From the NCBI GenBank assembly GCA_028554755.1, contig JAPTOF010000004.1, positions 19,276,001-19,340,000 of the forward strand: a stretch of 64,000 nt of DNA. The letters run 5' to 3'. The notes under the pieces are model-generated. The model saw only the letters and a list, made by a program, of their open reading frames with translations. It ran no database searches and was not told the DNA's origin. Of the stretch, positions 1 through 10,624 are shown piece after piece (positions within the stretch are counted from its first letter, which is position 1; every line of letters begins with the position of its first letter). The stretch is from Cordia subcordata. Its lineage: Eukaryota; Streptophyta; Magnoliopsida; Boraginales; Cordiaceae. The position numbers were made by a program, and so were the translations under genes.

Positions 1-467
1 ACGCCCGGGAAATCAAAGCTTCAACCTTCTAAAGTTTTTTTTTTTTGGGAAAATTACCCAAAATAATATGAAAAAAAAGAAAGAAAAGTTCCCAAATTAA
101 TACTTTTAGAAAGGGTTTTCCAAAATAGTATGTTTGCCAAAAGATTTGGCAAATCATTTGGCATGGCAATAATTTCTTTCTTACTCATTTGCCGTAAATA
201 ATCTTTTTTACCATCTAATCATTGGCAACTATGATTTTTTTTCCACAGTTGTTTATTCGTTATGCACTTGTGATTTTGTTTCTTTCTTGGGCACCTAACC
301 ATTTAGTACCAAATTTATATTTTTATGAGATATTACAAATTTATTCATCATATAATGTTCTTTGTGCCACAATTCAATCTATGTAGAGGTTTGGTAAGTT
401 ATCGATAACCTACTTGGCAAAAGCATGGAAAAGATAGTAACAGTGATAGCAATAAAAGAAAAAAAAT

Positions 468-488
468 GGTGCCTAATAGTTAGACACC
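468..488. repeat. Short inverted repeat 1
   Basis: GGTGCCTAA and TTAGACACC flank a 3-base TAG loop and pair at 8 of 9 positions. A sister motif lies at 616-630. It is probably a piece of a degraded dispersed repeat; function unknown. Confidence 0.5.
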
Positions 489-615
489 TTTAAAAAATTA
501 AAAAAAAAAAAGTTGGCGCAAAATAGTTGGGTGCCAAAAAAAATTTGTAAGCAATCTAACAATTTGGCATCTACATAAAAAAAAAAAAGAAAGAAAAAAA
601 AATTCATATATCATT

Positions 616-630
616 GCCTAATGGTTAGGC
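616..630. repeat. Short inverted repeat 2
   Basis: GCCTAA and TTAGGC pair perfectly around a TGG loop. The core is the same as at 468-488, about 140 bases away. Confidence 0.5.
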
Positions 631-1004
631 GCTTTTATAAAAACAAAGAAAAAGTTCATATTGATTTGTATATGCTCTCAACTCGAGATGTACATATTTT
701 ATCTCTTCAGTTATCTTTTGAAGATAATTATTAAATCTTTCTGGTGTATCTCTTCTTCCTTACAAAAGTACTATTTTGAGAAGTCAATGTCAAAATGTCT
801 TAGGTTGGAAACTTTTCTTTTTCTTTATATTATTTTGGTTAATTAGCCTTCCTTTTCTAAATTTCTTGAAGAGCTGGTGGAAGTCTCTATTCCCAATTGA
901 AAGGAACAAGTGAGTATCAAGACATTCCTCTTTTAGACACCAAGCATTTTGGCAAGGTAATTAACCATCCGTTATTATGCATTCACTATATTTCAAAGGA
1001 AATC

Positions 1005-1007
<3 letters not shown>

Positions 1008-1056
<49 letters not shown>
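1008..1056. repeat. (ATT)n microsatellite
   Basis: About 16 uninterrupted ATT units. In one frame it reads as a poly-tyrosine run, which is a by-product of the repeat and not a protein signal. Confidence 0.95.
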
Positions 1057-1057
<1 letters not shown>

Positions 1058-1895
1058 CCTTGACAATTCAATACAATTAATTGTGTATTTTCACATAAAA
1101 TAAATATATCGTGTTGTTTTCTGATATACTTTATTGTCTGACTGCAACATGCGTGTGTGGCATCTAGGTATCGCTAAAACAGATCGAGATTGAGGAGTGA
1201 AAAGATTAAATTTGAGTCGTGAAGATTACTGTTGAAACTCCTATATTTAACTTTCAAAGTTGCACCGTACATATTCAATGAAATGCCTTAAGGAGCTGAA
1301 TGATTGTTTTCTTCTATATTTTAAGATGATATCAAAGTAAACTAAACTATGAATTCTGGAATTTTGTTTAGCTTAGTCTTATTTTTTTGTATTGTCTAAA
1401 CTATGCATGGTCCGTTTAGTTTTGCGATTATCATTCGTAGTCGGCCTTCGTTAGTTCACTTATTCCAATATTTGAACTTCACTGTGGTTGCCTGATACGA
1501 TTCGTAAACCTACATTGTTATTCTCTTGGACAAGCAGTTTCTTGCTTATGCATGCAAAATACGTGTTGCAGCTTGACGTAGGGTTTAATTTCTTTTTATT
1601 TATTAATAGTAGTAGTAGATATCGTCTCACTACAATGCCTGTTTGTGCTTCAATGAGCGAAGTATATATTGTGAAACAGAACATAGGCTTGTTGATACTT
1701 GCGATAAATTAATCATCCACAAATACTGACAAATATAAATCACATAGAATTCCAAAAGAAACTTCTCTCTATAGTGCAACACCTTGAAGATTAGGCTACT
1801 TGGTATGCGACTAATAGCGGCTTATGAAATGGGAACAGAAATGCAATTCACTACCTATTGTAAGATGCTCTCCTTAATAAATTAGAGTTAACTAA
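1057..1895. other. Intergenic DNA, nothing recognised
   Basis: Moderately AT-rich. Short frames exist on both strands around 1460-1712 but neither resembles a known protein. I looked for LTR ends, primer sites and tRNAs and found none. Confidence 0.5.
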
Positions 1896-2002
1896 TACAC
1901 ACACACACACATATACATATATATATATAGACATACATATATATACACACATCTATATATCTATATATATATATGTATATATATGTGTGTGTGTATATAT
2001 AT
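1896..2002. repeat. (AC)n-(AT)n-(GT)n compound microsatellite
   Basis: Starts as AC repeats, passes through AT/ACAT units and ends in GT repeats. The AC start and GT end are complementary, so the tract can fold into a long AT-rich hairpin. Confidence 0.9.
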
Positions 2003-2221
2003 GGTAGTTACAGTGATGTTATCTCAAACACTTACAGTAGCGGTGGGAGAAGAGAAGCATGGACACAATTGTGAAAGAAAATAATGCTAACCAACCATCT
2101 CGAAAAGGATATCAAAAAATGGAGATGATTAACTGTAACGATCTAAGCCTAACTAATGGCCTAGTTATTTTCTATCAGCATCTATGAAAAGTCAAAATAT
2201 GGTTAGAGCCCTTATGTGTCT

Positions 2222-2367
2222 TGAACTTATGTTGAATGCAGTTAATATTAATTTTGTAACATTTTCTAACACAAGGTTGGAATTTTTAGAATTCTAGCTC
2301 TTTAAGAGTGGTATCTCACTGATGACTTGGACCCACAGGAGGAGGCCTTCTACGCCTTCCACCTAAG
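2222..2367. repeat. Duplicated block, copy 1
   Basis: Begins 'tgaacttatgttgaatgcag' and ends 'cgccttccacctaag'. A second full copy is at 2460-2610, and a partial copy of the first half at about 2397-2459 is interrupted by a T run. Identity is high by eye. It lies between two LTR-like starts (about 2134 and 2807) and is probably part of an old gypsy element. Confidence 0.7.
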
Positions 2368-2459
2368 TTGCATAGAAAAGGCCCAAAGCCAATCCCAATG
2401 CAGTTAATATCAATTTTGTAACGTTGTCTTTTTTTTTTTTTTTGACACAAGGTTAGAAT

Positions 2460-2610
2460 TGAACTTATATTGAATGCAGTTAATATCAATTTTATAACAT
2501 TTTCTAGCACAATGTTAGACTTCTTAAAATTTTAGCTCTTCAAGTGTGGTATCTCACTAGTGGTGTGGACCCCCTCCCCTGAAGGAGGCCTTCTTCGCCT
2601 TCCACCTAAG
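2460..2610. repeat. Duplicated block, copy 2
   Basis: Same order of landmarks as 2222-2367: 'tgaacttat', 'tgaatgcagttaatat', 'gtggtatctcact', 'cgccttccacctaag'. A short C-rich insertion precedes 'gaaggaggcc'. Confidence 0.7.
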
Positions 2611-2793
2611 CTTAAGTCCGTAATGATAGTAGTAACAAACCCAAACTATTATAAAGTACACACAAATTTTACAAGGAACTAATATGGGAGGATGTTACAA
2701 ACTTTTCCCTCTTAAAGAGGTCGTGACCTAAACATAAACATAACAAAACCATAGTCCAGGACCGCAGGCAATGTGGAATTTATCCAGAGCCTA

Positions 2794-2804
2794 CTTTGAT
2801 ACCA
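2794..2804 (-). promoter_or_regulatory. Probable tRNA-iMet primer binding site of a decayed LTR element
   Basis: Read on the minus strand it is TGGTATCAAAG, the start of the usual plant initiator-Met primer site. Two bases away on the plus strand lies TGTAATGACC, which on the minus strand is an LTR end in ...CA. This fits the 5' end of a minus-strand Ty3/gypsy element of chromovirus type. Confidence 0.5.
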
Positions 2805-2806
2805 CC

Positions 2807-2960
2807 TGTAATGACCCAGGCCCAACTATGGCCTACCATCAAATTAAGCCTAATCAACTAGTCCAAAGTGCTTAGCGCTATGAGGACAATAGTAGTTAAC
2901 CAAAACATTACAAAGTGCATAAAGATCTCATAAAAAACTAATATGAGAAGGTATTACTTT
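2807..2960 (-). repeat. Truncated LTR of an old gypsy element
   Basis: Starts TGTAATGACC next to the minus-strand primer site. A related start, TGTAACGATC followed by similar words ('aagcctaac', 'aatggcctag'), is at about 2134, and similar words recur at 2618-2690. I read this as two degraded LTR copies. No coding part remains. Confidence 0.4.
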
Positions 2961-4072
2961 AACAATTGAATAAAGGGTTCAATTTTCTTAAGACACTTGA
3001 TTTGAAAAGAAAGCATCTAAATGAGTATGATACAGGTCTTACATTGTTGGACTTAGACTGCAAATCTACAATTGGCAAATCTACAATTGAATGGAAAAAT
3101 TAAACGAGCATGTCTAGTGTTGTCTTTTAGTGATGCTTAAAACCGCTGGGCAAGTTCCTAAAACCGTCGGGAAAGCCTGAATTTCCTAGAGTGATATTAA
3201 ATCAATTACTTTTGTTCGTGATTCCGAATTTCAAAACTTAAACTATGAATGATAAAACAATTTATATGATTCTCCCAAGTACCATATATAAATTCTTTTG
3301 CAATCACAAAAGCGACTACTGATATATAAATTATTACTAGCTATATTTAGTTGCTTCTACTGTTATCTCGTAATATGCATGCGCCTGGCAAATTTTGCAT
3401 CTTGGCTAGGGAAACTGGTTCTTATACGTATCTTACACTAAACTCACAAGTGGTGGAGGACTTAATGGGGGTTTAGAAAATCACGTTACTAGAATACAAC
3501 AAAAGTTCATATGAATTCATACAATATAGGAATCATAAAATTGTCAACAAATTACATGCAAAAGGCTTCAAACTTTGTGATTGTTTTAGTTCGGCCAATC
3601 TACCTAACATAATAGTGCAGACTGAGTCACAATTGCTGACTTACACCTACTGGACCAAGTTAACATACATTTTTAGCTCTTTATTATTTTCCCATTGGAT
3701 CAGTTCGATCACACTAGAACGTAGAACTAAAAGAATAAGCAACTAAAGTTAAGGAAAATAATTTTTTAATACAATTTCTGGGAGATGGAAAACATGAATA
3801 TTATGCGTGAAATTCAGTGCCTTTCAAAGCGAAAGCAACTGTAGTTCTTAAGTTATTACAAGAATTTTTAGTGAAATTTCTAGCCAATTTCTCGTTTCCT
3901 ATAGATTTTTTCTTTTTGGGGGAAAAAAATTTGAAAGAAGATCTATTCCGATAAATTTAGAATACATGACATGATTGCTTCATATAAATAATAAAAGACA
4001 ATAGGGATACTGACGTTTCATGCATGAACAAACAAAGACCCTACAAATCCCGTATGTGCGCCCCCTCTCTCT
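2961..4072. other. AT-rich intergenic DNA, nothing recognised
   Basis: No recognisable reading frame, tRNA or LTR end on either strand. Confidence 0.5.
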
Positions 4073-4084
4073 ATATACACACAC

Positions 4085-4115
<31 letters not shown>

Positions 4116-4120
4116 TATAC
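4073..4120. repeat. (AC)n/(ATACAT)n microsatellite
   Basis: A short AC run followed by about five ATACAT units and an AT run. Confidence 0.9.
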
Positions 4121-4294
4121 TAGTGCATTTTTATCCGTGTTCCACACAGATTTAATTTTTTATAGAAAATGTTTAATTAAGTTGAATTTATTTATTTTTA
4201 ATAACATATAAAGAATTTAGTCATGAATATTCTTTGCTCTGCATGGATATTTTTAAACAATAAATGTTAAATTTGTTCATATTTAATCTTTAAT

Positions 4295-4880
4295 TACAAT
4301 TCACAAATGAAAAATATTTTAAGGCTTTTAAGCATTACTTAATTAGTAATTAAAATTTTAAATTAAAACTAATATATATATATATATATACATCCATAAT
4401 AAGAGAAGAATCTTTTGGAATTCACAAATGAATTATATTTTAGGTATTAATTGATTGATTATTTAATTTTTAATTAAAACTAATAATTTAATTATATCCA
4501 CGAAGATAAAAATAATATAAATACAATAAGATATTGTATAGCAAATAATTAAATATCCATTGCCATATAAGTGTTGATATAGCAATCTCATAATGCTCAA
4601 AAAGGTATTTTTTTTAATAGTAAACATTAAATTTACTTAGATTTGGTCTTTTGAAACTCACAAATAATTAATTAAAAATTAAATTTCTAATGCTACTAAT
4701 ATATATATACATAATATAATAGGTAAGAAATAATTTTTTTAGAATTCACAAATGAATTTAATCTTAAGCATTAATTGATTGATCATTTAATATTTCAATT
4801 AAAGCTAATAATATACATTCATAAAGATAAGAAACATTTTTTTGAGTTGACAAATGAATTTAATCTTAAGCATTAATAAT
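4295..4880. repeat. Degenerate ~100-bp tandem array
   Basis: The phrase 'ttcacaaatga' (with variants) followed by 'ttaagcattaattgattgat', 'aattaaaactaata' and 'cataaagataag' recurs at about 4300, 4421, 4655, 4744 and 4847. Spacing is irregular because units carry AT-microsatellite expansions and other inserts. It is very AT-rich with no coding potential. Confidence 0.6.
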
Positions 4881-5346
4881 TAAGTCAGTTATAGCAACTA
4901 CATATAAATATATCAAACCATAATATTTTTCAATGGACCAAGAAGAAAACTCCATTGGAAAACTCTCTTTGAACATTCTTTGCTCTTCACTCTAAAACAA
5001 AGGATTAAATTATTGCAATAGAGAAAGGCTTCTAGGCTGTTAAAATTGAGGTATTCTATTTATTATCTACCTCTTATCAATGATACAAGTAGTACATTAT
5101 TTTGGGCATGCCTTATTTATTTGTTTTTATATGAGATTATGTGCATTTTATCTCCAACAAATCTTATCAAATCCTATAATACTTGTGTTCTGATATTTAT
5201 AAAGCATTTCCATAGTAATAAACATGAAATTAAAGAATAATTAATTTTTTTATGAATTTTTAGCTTTTCCAGAATATGAGTTTTGATGTTTCCTAGACTT
5301 ATTTTACATATTTTTATCACTCTTATTGATATGAAATAGCTTGCAA

Positions 5347-5348
<2 letters not shown>

Positions 5349-5397
<49 letters not shown>
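5349..5397. repeat. (TA)n microsatellite
   Basis: About 24 uninterrupted TA units. Confidence 0.97.
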
Positions 5398-5400
<3 letters not shown>

Positions 5401-5665
5401 AAGATCATTTAGAGGGCTTTCAAATGATATATTATGTGCTTAATTTGAATCTGAAACGAGAGTGTTGCATGTGTTTGAAGTTGATTCAAATACACTGAAA
5501 AAAGTATGGGTTTATGACATTGGTTTCAAGCCAAATTTACACGCATATATCTCACTATATAATTCAACTTTTTTGTTGATAGTTATACTGTTAGAAACGT
5601 ATACTTCAGACTTTCTATAGAAATATAATATGCGATTCTTGGTCTAGTATATCAAAAGATATAAG
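5398..5665. other. Sequence left of copia G, nothing recognised
   Basis: No gene seen. The five bases before the copia LTR (ATAAG, 5661-5665) would be its left target duplication, but the right end of the element is not preserved, so this cannot be confirmed. Confidence 0.4.
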
Positions 5666-7320
5666 TGTTAGCATTACATGATTTAATATAATCATTTTTG
5701 ATATTTTGATGATGAAAATAAGTAATATTCTATGATTCATAACGATTAAATTGAATGGATTATTGATTGAATGTTTGATATGACGAGGTATGTTTTGCAA
5801 AGCATGTATCTTATGAAAGCTTACTGAAAGATTGTATTAATTTCTCAAGGTAGGTATCTTAGGAGAGGATGAATCTAAAAGATGAAGATCAAGGTAGCTT
5901 TACAAAGAGAAGAGCAAAAAGAGATATAAGGCCAGAGACATGAAGTCAAAAGGGGTACCAACTCGTTTTGCTCTTTCACTCTTATTTGTGTATATCCTTG
6001 AATCTACTGTCTAGAACTCAAACGTTTCCTAGTCTTGATCTTTTGTCTTGATCATTTATCTAATTTTTCATCTTAATTTTTATCTTTATTTTTTGATTTC
6101 TTATCTTGACTTTTTCTCTTCTTGTTTTTCATTTTACTTTTTTCATCATAAACCTATTTTAATCTCATTCTTAGAATCTTCAAAATGATTTTAGCCCTCT
6201 AGATATGGTTTTCTAAGATTGCAAAGCTTATTTGAAAAACTAACCGTTACATGTCTAGTTTGGAAAGATTTTGAAAATCTTGTTTTCTCTTTTTATCTCT
6301 AAAGTTCTTTGAGATTTTAAAGTGATATCAAATCCTTTAAATCATTCATTTGAATCCTTAAAGTTATGCTTTGAATGACTAATCTTTTATAATCTCAAAG
6401 GAATCTCAAAAATGGCCAAAAACTACAATTTTCTAATAAAGGTTGGACCTTCTTGCCGGGCTTCCGACTTGAGTAATTTTAACAACTTCTAAACCATAGC
6501 TTTCTTGACCTCGTCAGACTCCTAGGCTAGGTGACCGACCTAGGCAACTGGGGATAGCCAAAAAACGCTTAGAAAAGGCTAGACTCCTCACCTGGGCAAC
6601 CGCCCTTTGCATAGCTATTTTAAAATATACCCGTTAGAAGGTAATTTTGGCAAGATTTTCTCATATCTCTCACCCAAACCGAAAATCCCTCATTCTTGGC
6701 TCTTTCTTGGCTATTTCTATCACTATGTAAACACCATTCTAAATCTTTTCAACATACAACTGAGAATTAGAAATTATCTTTGAGCTTTAGATTGTCTATT
6801 CTTGAGGTATACAAAGAGCTATTTATTTTCATATCTATTTGGTGAGATTTTGAGCAAGATTTTTATTTTCTCACATCATTGTCAAATAGAGTTACACTTC
6901 ATAGCTAGGATAGATCAGTGAGTGAATTCTTAGCCATAGAAAAGTGTGGAAAACCTTAGTGAGGTACTTGCACTTGGGTTCTTTGAAGAAGTTGGCTTCA
7001 AAGAGTTGTAAAAGAGTTGTTTTGTGCTTCACCAACATTTGGAGAAACATTTTCATTTAGTAGAGGTGTTGTGAAGTCCTAAGGAGAGAATCCTTAGGCA
7101 GTGAGCATAGGCTTGGCTGAATTATCTAAAAATTGCGATGCACTTTATCTCTTTCTCTTCCTATTTAAATTACTTTCATATTCCTTACAACTTGTTTGAT
7201 AAATTGCTTGTGTGAAGTGTGTTTATTGTCGTGCTTTTGAAGTTGCATTGAATTGTTCTATTTTTTGCAATAGTAGTATAATCTTAATTCACCCCCCTTA
7301 AGATTATTTTCCCCAAAACA
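5666..7320 (+). repeat. Copia G 5' LTR
   Basis: Begins TGTTAGCA and ends ...CCCCAAAACA, giving TG...CA termini, immediately before a tRNA-iMet primer site. About 1655 bp, within the long LTR range of SIRE/Maximus copia elements. The right end carries the C-rich motif 'ttcacccccctta' that recurs (reverse strand) in the copia H LTR at 24074-25433. A C/G-rich patch around 6450-6600 includes 'gtgaccgacctagg', resembling the palindromic patches in the Athila LTRs. The left boundary is inferred from the TG motif and family likeness. Confidence 0.7.
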
Positions 7321-7322
7321 AG

Positions 7323-7334
7323 TGGTATCAAAGC
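7323..7334 (+). promoter_or_regulatory. Copia G primer binding site (tRNA-iMet)
   Basis: TGGTATCAAAGC lies two bases after the LTR end. It matches the initiator-methionine tRNA 3' end used by most plant copia elements, with one change from the common form TGGTATCAGAGC. Confidence 0.85.
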
Positions 7335-7374
7335 TAAGGTTCTACTTATAATTTAATAACTAGTAGAATAAATA

Positions 7375-7603
7375 ATGACAAATAATGTTAATGTTACTAC
7401 CATTGAATGTTTATCAATTAATAAAGCTCCTATATTTGATGGCCTTAATTACTTTTTTTGAAAATGAGAATGAAAGTATTTGTGTAAGCTCATGATTATA
7501 AGCATGGAAAATAATTGAAAATGAACCACAATATCCTATGAAAATGGTATAAGACGAGAAAGTATTGACAATGGAAGATAAATGGGAAGAGAAAGATTAT
7601 AAA
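7375..7603 (+). pseudogene. gag: Copia G gag, N-terminal part (broken)
   Basis: Gag forms the virus-like particle of the retrotransposon. The start at 7375 is the first ATG after the primer site, and the protein begins MTNNVN. Around residue 20 it shows APIFDGLNYFF, typical of SIRE-type gag (normally followed by WKxRM). Here the Trp codon is TGA, a stop, and a second stop follows after KVFV. Further on, DKWEEKDYK is the usual acidic stretch before the chloroplast insert at 7604. The reading frame resumes at about 7882 with LNTKAL. Non-functional. Confidence 0.8.
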
Positions 7604-7732
7604 GTCAAAAACGGACCACACCTAAAATCGGGTCAAGTTATACTTGTTCAAGTTGACTCTATAGTAATACGATCCGCTAAGCCTTATTTGGCCACCCCAG
7701 GAGCAACTGTTCATGGACATTATGGGGAAATC
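7604..7732 (+). pseudogene. rpoC2: Chloroplast rpoC2 fragment (NUPT part 1)
   Basis: Encodes [18 protein letters not shown] and, further on, [20 protein letters not shown], which I recognise as the plastid RNA polymerase beta'' subunit. In a chloroplast this protein is part of the plastid-encoded polymerase. Here only about 43 residues remain, fused in frame to copia gag on the left and to unrelated plastid DNA on the right. Very few changes are visible, so the transfer looks younger than much of the surrounding decay. It is nuclear plastid DNA with no expected function. Recognition is from memory, not from a search. Confidence 0.9.
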
Positions 7733-7735
7733 TTT

Positions 7736-7881
7736 GAATCCTTAATCATGAACAGAATCCTTTTTCTTTCTTTTTCTGTAATGTAAGGAATAAAAGTCTA
7801 CGTAAGTAAAATACTACTAAATAAAAAGAAAATAAAGGAGCAATACCACCTTCTTGATAGAACAAGAAAGTGATTATTGCT
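7736..7881 (+). other. Chloroplast trnH-psbA spacer fragment (NUPT part 2)
   Basis: Contains 'aaaagtctacgtaagtaaaa' and the psbA 3' hairpin arms AGCAAT...TTCTTG and CAAGAA...ATTGCT, all familiar from the plastid trnH-psbA spacer read from trnH towards psbA. The stem is intact except for its last bases, where copia gag resumes (about 7882). In the usual plastid map rpoC2 is transcribed on the opposite strand and lies far from psbA, so parts 1 and 2 are two distant pieces joined in opposite relative orientation. Confidence 0.85.
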
Positions 7882-8796
7882 TGTTGAATTGAATACTAAG
7901 GCTTTGTATACCATTCATGCTAGATTTAATGCTAATGAATTTGCTAGAGTTATGGGATGTGCTTTTGTTAAAGAAATTTGGAATCAACTTGACGTTTCTT
8001 ATGAAGGTACTAGTCAAGTTAAAGAATCTAGAATCAGCATGCTTGTTCAAAAATACGAAAGTTCCAAAATGGAACCTGGTGAAAATATTGAACATATGTT
8101 TTCCAGATTTGTTAAAATCACTAATGGTCTTAAGGCATTTAGAAAGGAATACTCAAATGTAGAAGTGGTGAGAAAGATGTTAAAAAGTCTACCGCTTCAA
8201 TGGCAACCAAAAGTGACGACTGTGAAAGAGGCAAGACCGTCAACACTCTTACTCTAAATAAGCTAGTTGGTTCTCTCATGACACATGAGTTAGAACTCAA
8301 AGCACCCGAAGAAGAGAATAAGATGATGAAGAAATTCATGACATTCGTTGCCTCCAAATGCTCTTCAAGTGATGAAGAAGAAAGTGATGAATCTAAAGAT
8401 AAAGAGATGACCTTGCTTGCAAAGAGCTTCAAAAAATTCGTGAAATACAAGAAATGGAAGAAAGGAGCAAATTCAAAGAGCAAAGGCAAAGAAAGGAGAA
8501 AATCTAGAGAAGGAAAGAATAAAGAACTCAAATGCTTCAACTGCAACAAACCAGGTCACATCAAAGCTAATTGTCCAAAGTTAACAAAACAAAGAGAAGG
8601 AAAAGCTCTCAAAGCCATATGGGATAGCTCCGAAAGTGAAGAGGAACATGAAGTTCCAAACTATGTATGTCTCATGGCAAACAAAGATGAGCTAAGTGAC
8701 TCCATGAACTATCTTTCATGTGATGATGAGAAATTCACCTTTGAAGAATTACAAGAAGCTTTTTCCAAACTTCATGATGATTTTCAATTGTTTTAA
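7882..8796 (+). pseudogene. gag: Copia G gag, C-terminal part
   Basis: Continues gag after the plastid insert: LNTKAL, GCAFVKEIWNQLDVSYEG and VKESRISMLVQKYE match the UBN2-type gag domain of SIRE-like copia. A frame change near 8200 leads into KLVGSLMTHELELKA and then the zinc knuckle CFNCNKPGHIKANC (about 8533-8574), a CCHC nucleic-acid-binding motif. After the stop near 8796 the sequence keeps a coiled-coil-like part (ELKKKNNDLQ, about 8890-8940) and a ruined second knuckle near 9100. At least one frameshift and several stops make it inactive. Confidence 0.85.
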
Positions 8797-9289
8797 ACCA
8801 AATAAGGCTTTACAAAAGAGTTTGAAAGTTGTTTTGAAAGAATAAGAAGACCTTGAAATGAAAAATGCATCTCTTTTAGGAAGCATAAACGAATTGAAAA
8901 AGAAAAACAATGACTTACAAATGATTGTGAGTAAGTTTACAAATAGATAAGAAAATCTTGAAAGATTACTTGGCTCACAAAGAATGATGTTTGACAAAAG
9001 TAGAATTAGTTATAAGTCTACAGCCAAACAAAAGTATTTGAAAACTATTTTGTGAAAGCATCATCTTCCATTGTACCTTTAAAATCTCTTATTACTTTTA
9101 AATACTGTGAAATAATGGTCATATTTATTCTCAATGTTATTTTAAGAAGCTATGAGATAGAGGTACTTTTGTTCCACATTGGGAAAGACCAAAATAGGTT
9201 GTAAAAGCTAAAAACTGAGACTAACCTCATGGACCCAAGAAATTAGGGACCAATATAAAGCTCTCTTGTGTTTTCTTAATGTGTAGGTA

Positions 9290-9775
9290 AAGAGTGAAGG
9301 AAAGAAATGGATTCTAGATAATGGATGCTCAAAACACATGATTGGTGACCCCCTGCTATTTTATGATCCTAAAATATTCACTGGCAAAGGAAGAATCATT
9401 GGAGGAGATGTGACATTAAGAGATAATAACAAAGGAAGAATCATTGGTAAAGGAAGCATTGGTAACAAGAATTCGTTTTCTATTCATAATATGCTACTTG
9501 TAGAAGGTCTTAAATTTAATATGTCTAGCATTAGTCAACTATGTGACAAAGGTTACAAAGTTTCTTTCAAATCATCTAAGTGTATAGTACATGATTGTGA
9601 TAGTGTTAATGTGTTCTTTGTTGCTTGTAGAAATAATAATGTATATACTGTTAAATTTGATCAACTTAAAAACCAACATGTTACCTGTTTAACTATTTTG
9701 CATGGAAGCTCTAAGTTATGGCAGAGAAGACTTGGGCATGCTAATATAAATTTATTAAAAAATCTTTCATAGAAA
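9290..9775 (+). pseudogene. Copia G protease region
   Basis: The aspartic protease cuts the Gag-Pol polyprotein. The active-site region reads KKWILDNGCSKHMIGD (about 9304-9351), where copia proteases normally have WxxDSGCSxHMTG. The second residue of the Asp-Ser-Gly triad is therefore Asn here, which is unusual and probably damaging. The frame then runs on into the start of integrase (LWQRRLGHAN). Length and order match SIRE-type pol. Confidence 0.8.
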
Positions 9776-10620
9776 TGAACTTGTTACAGATTTGCCTAAA
9801 ATCAAGTTTGAAAAAGATAAAGTATGTGATGCATGTAAACTTGGTAAACAACAGAAGACCTCTTTCAAACCAATTAATATGGTCTCAACATCTAGAGCCT
9901 TACAATTGTTGCATATAGACTTGTTTGGACCTCTTGATGTTGCAAGGTTAGGAGGATCTAAATACAGTTTTGTTATTGTTAATGATTATACTAGATTCAC
10001 ATGGGTCAAATTTCTTGCACACAAAAACAAAGCCTTTAGTGAATTTGAAAGGTTGTGTTGTAAAATGCAAAATGAGAAAGGCTATTGTATAAACTGCATT
10101 CGTAGTGATAATGGCACTGAGTATGTGAATTCTCCTTTTACGCAATTCTGTTATGATCATGGTATTGAATATAACTTTTCAACCCCTTGAACTCCTCAAC
10201 AAAATAGGGTACTAGAGAAGAAGGACCGAATGTTACAAGAAATGGCAAGGACTATGCTCAAAGAGCACAACTTGCCAACATACTTTTGGAGTGAAGCTAT
10301 AAACACTATGTGTTATATGCAAAATAGGATTCTTATTGGACCTATTCTTAACAAAATTTCGTACGAGTTGTGTCATGGTAAGACTCCTAGGATCTTATAC
10401 CTTAAAGTATTTGGTTGCAAATGTTTTATTTTGAATACCGAAGATCACTTACATAAATTTGATGCTAAATTTGATTAAGGAATATTTCTTGGTTACTCAA
10501 CTAAAAGCAAAGCTTATTGAGTGTTTAATAAAAGGACACATGTTATTGAAGAATCAAACATGTTGCATTTGTCTCTAATGTAGAACCTAAGAATGTGAAT
10601 AAAGCTTTGTAGGATGAGAA
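9776..10620 (+). pseudogene. Copia G integrase
   Basis: Integrase inserts the cDNA into the genome. The zinc-binding part reads WQRRLGHAN...CDACKLGKQ; the first His of the HHCC set (normally WHRRLGH) is Gln. The catalytic triad can be followed: Asp in LHIDLFGPL (about 9910), Asp in IRSDNGTEY (about 10100) and Glu in VLEKKDR (about 10215), though a TGA stop at 10187-10189 lies just before the last. Further on, FGCKCFILNTEDHLHKFDAK and FLGYSTKSKA are the usual copia 3' integrase motifs. Two or more stops; inactive. Confidence 0.85.
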
Positions 10621-10624
10621 TTGG

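Larger units (their letters stand above)
1..1007. other. AT-rich intergenic DNA, no gene seen
   Basis: Long A and T runs and no reading frame with recognisable protein similarity. It holds two short inverted repeats sharing the core GCCTAA/TTAG (468-488 and 616-630), annotated separately. Phrases such as 'ttggca' recur at 130-170 and 400-420, which suggests decayed repeat DNA. I cannot assign it to a family. Confidence 0.6.

Noticed and set aside
897..1103. Frame with a poly-tyrosine run
   Set aside because: It is the (ATT)n microsatellite read in one frame.
1460..1712. Two opposite 74-residue frames as a host gene fragment
   Set aside because: No recognisable motif, no splice-like context, and both strands are open equally, as expected by chance.
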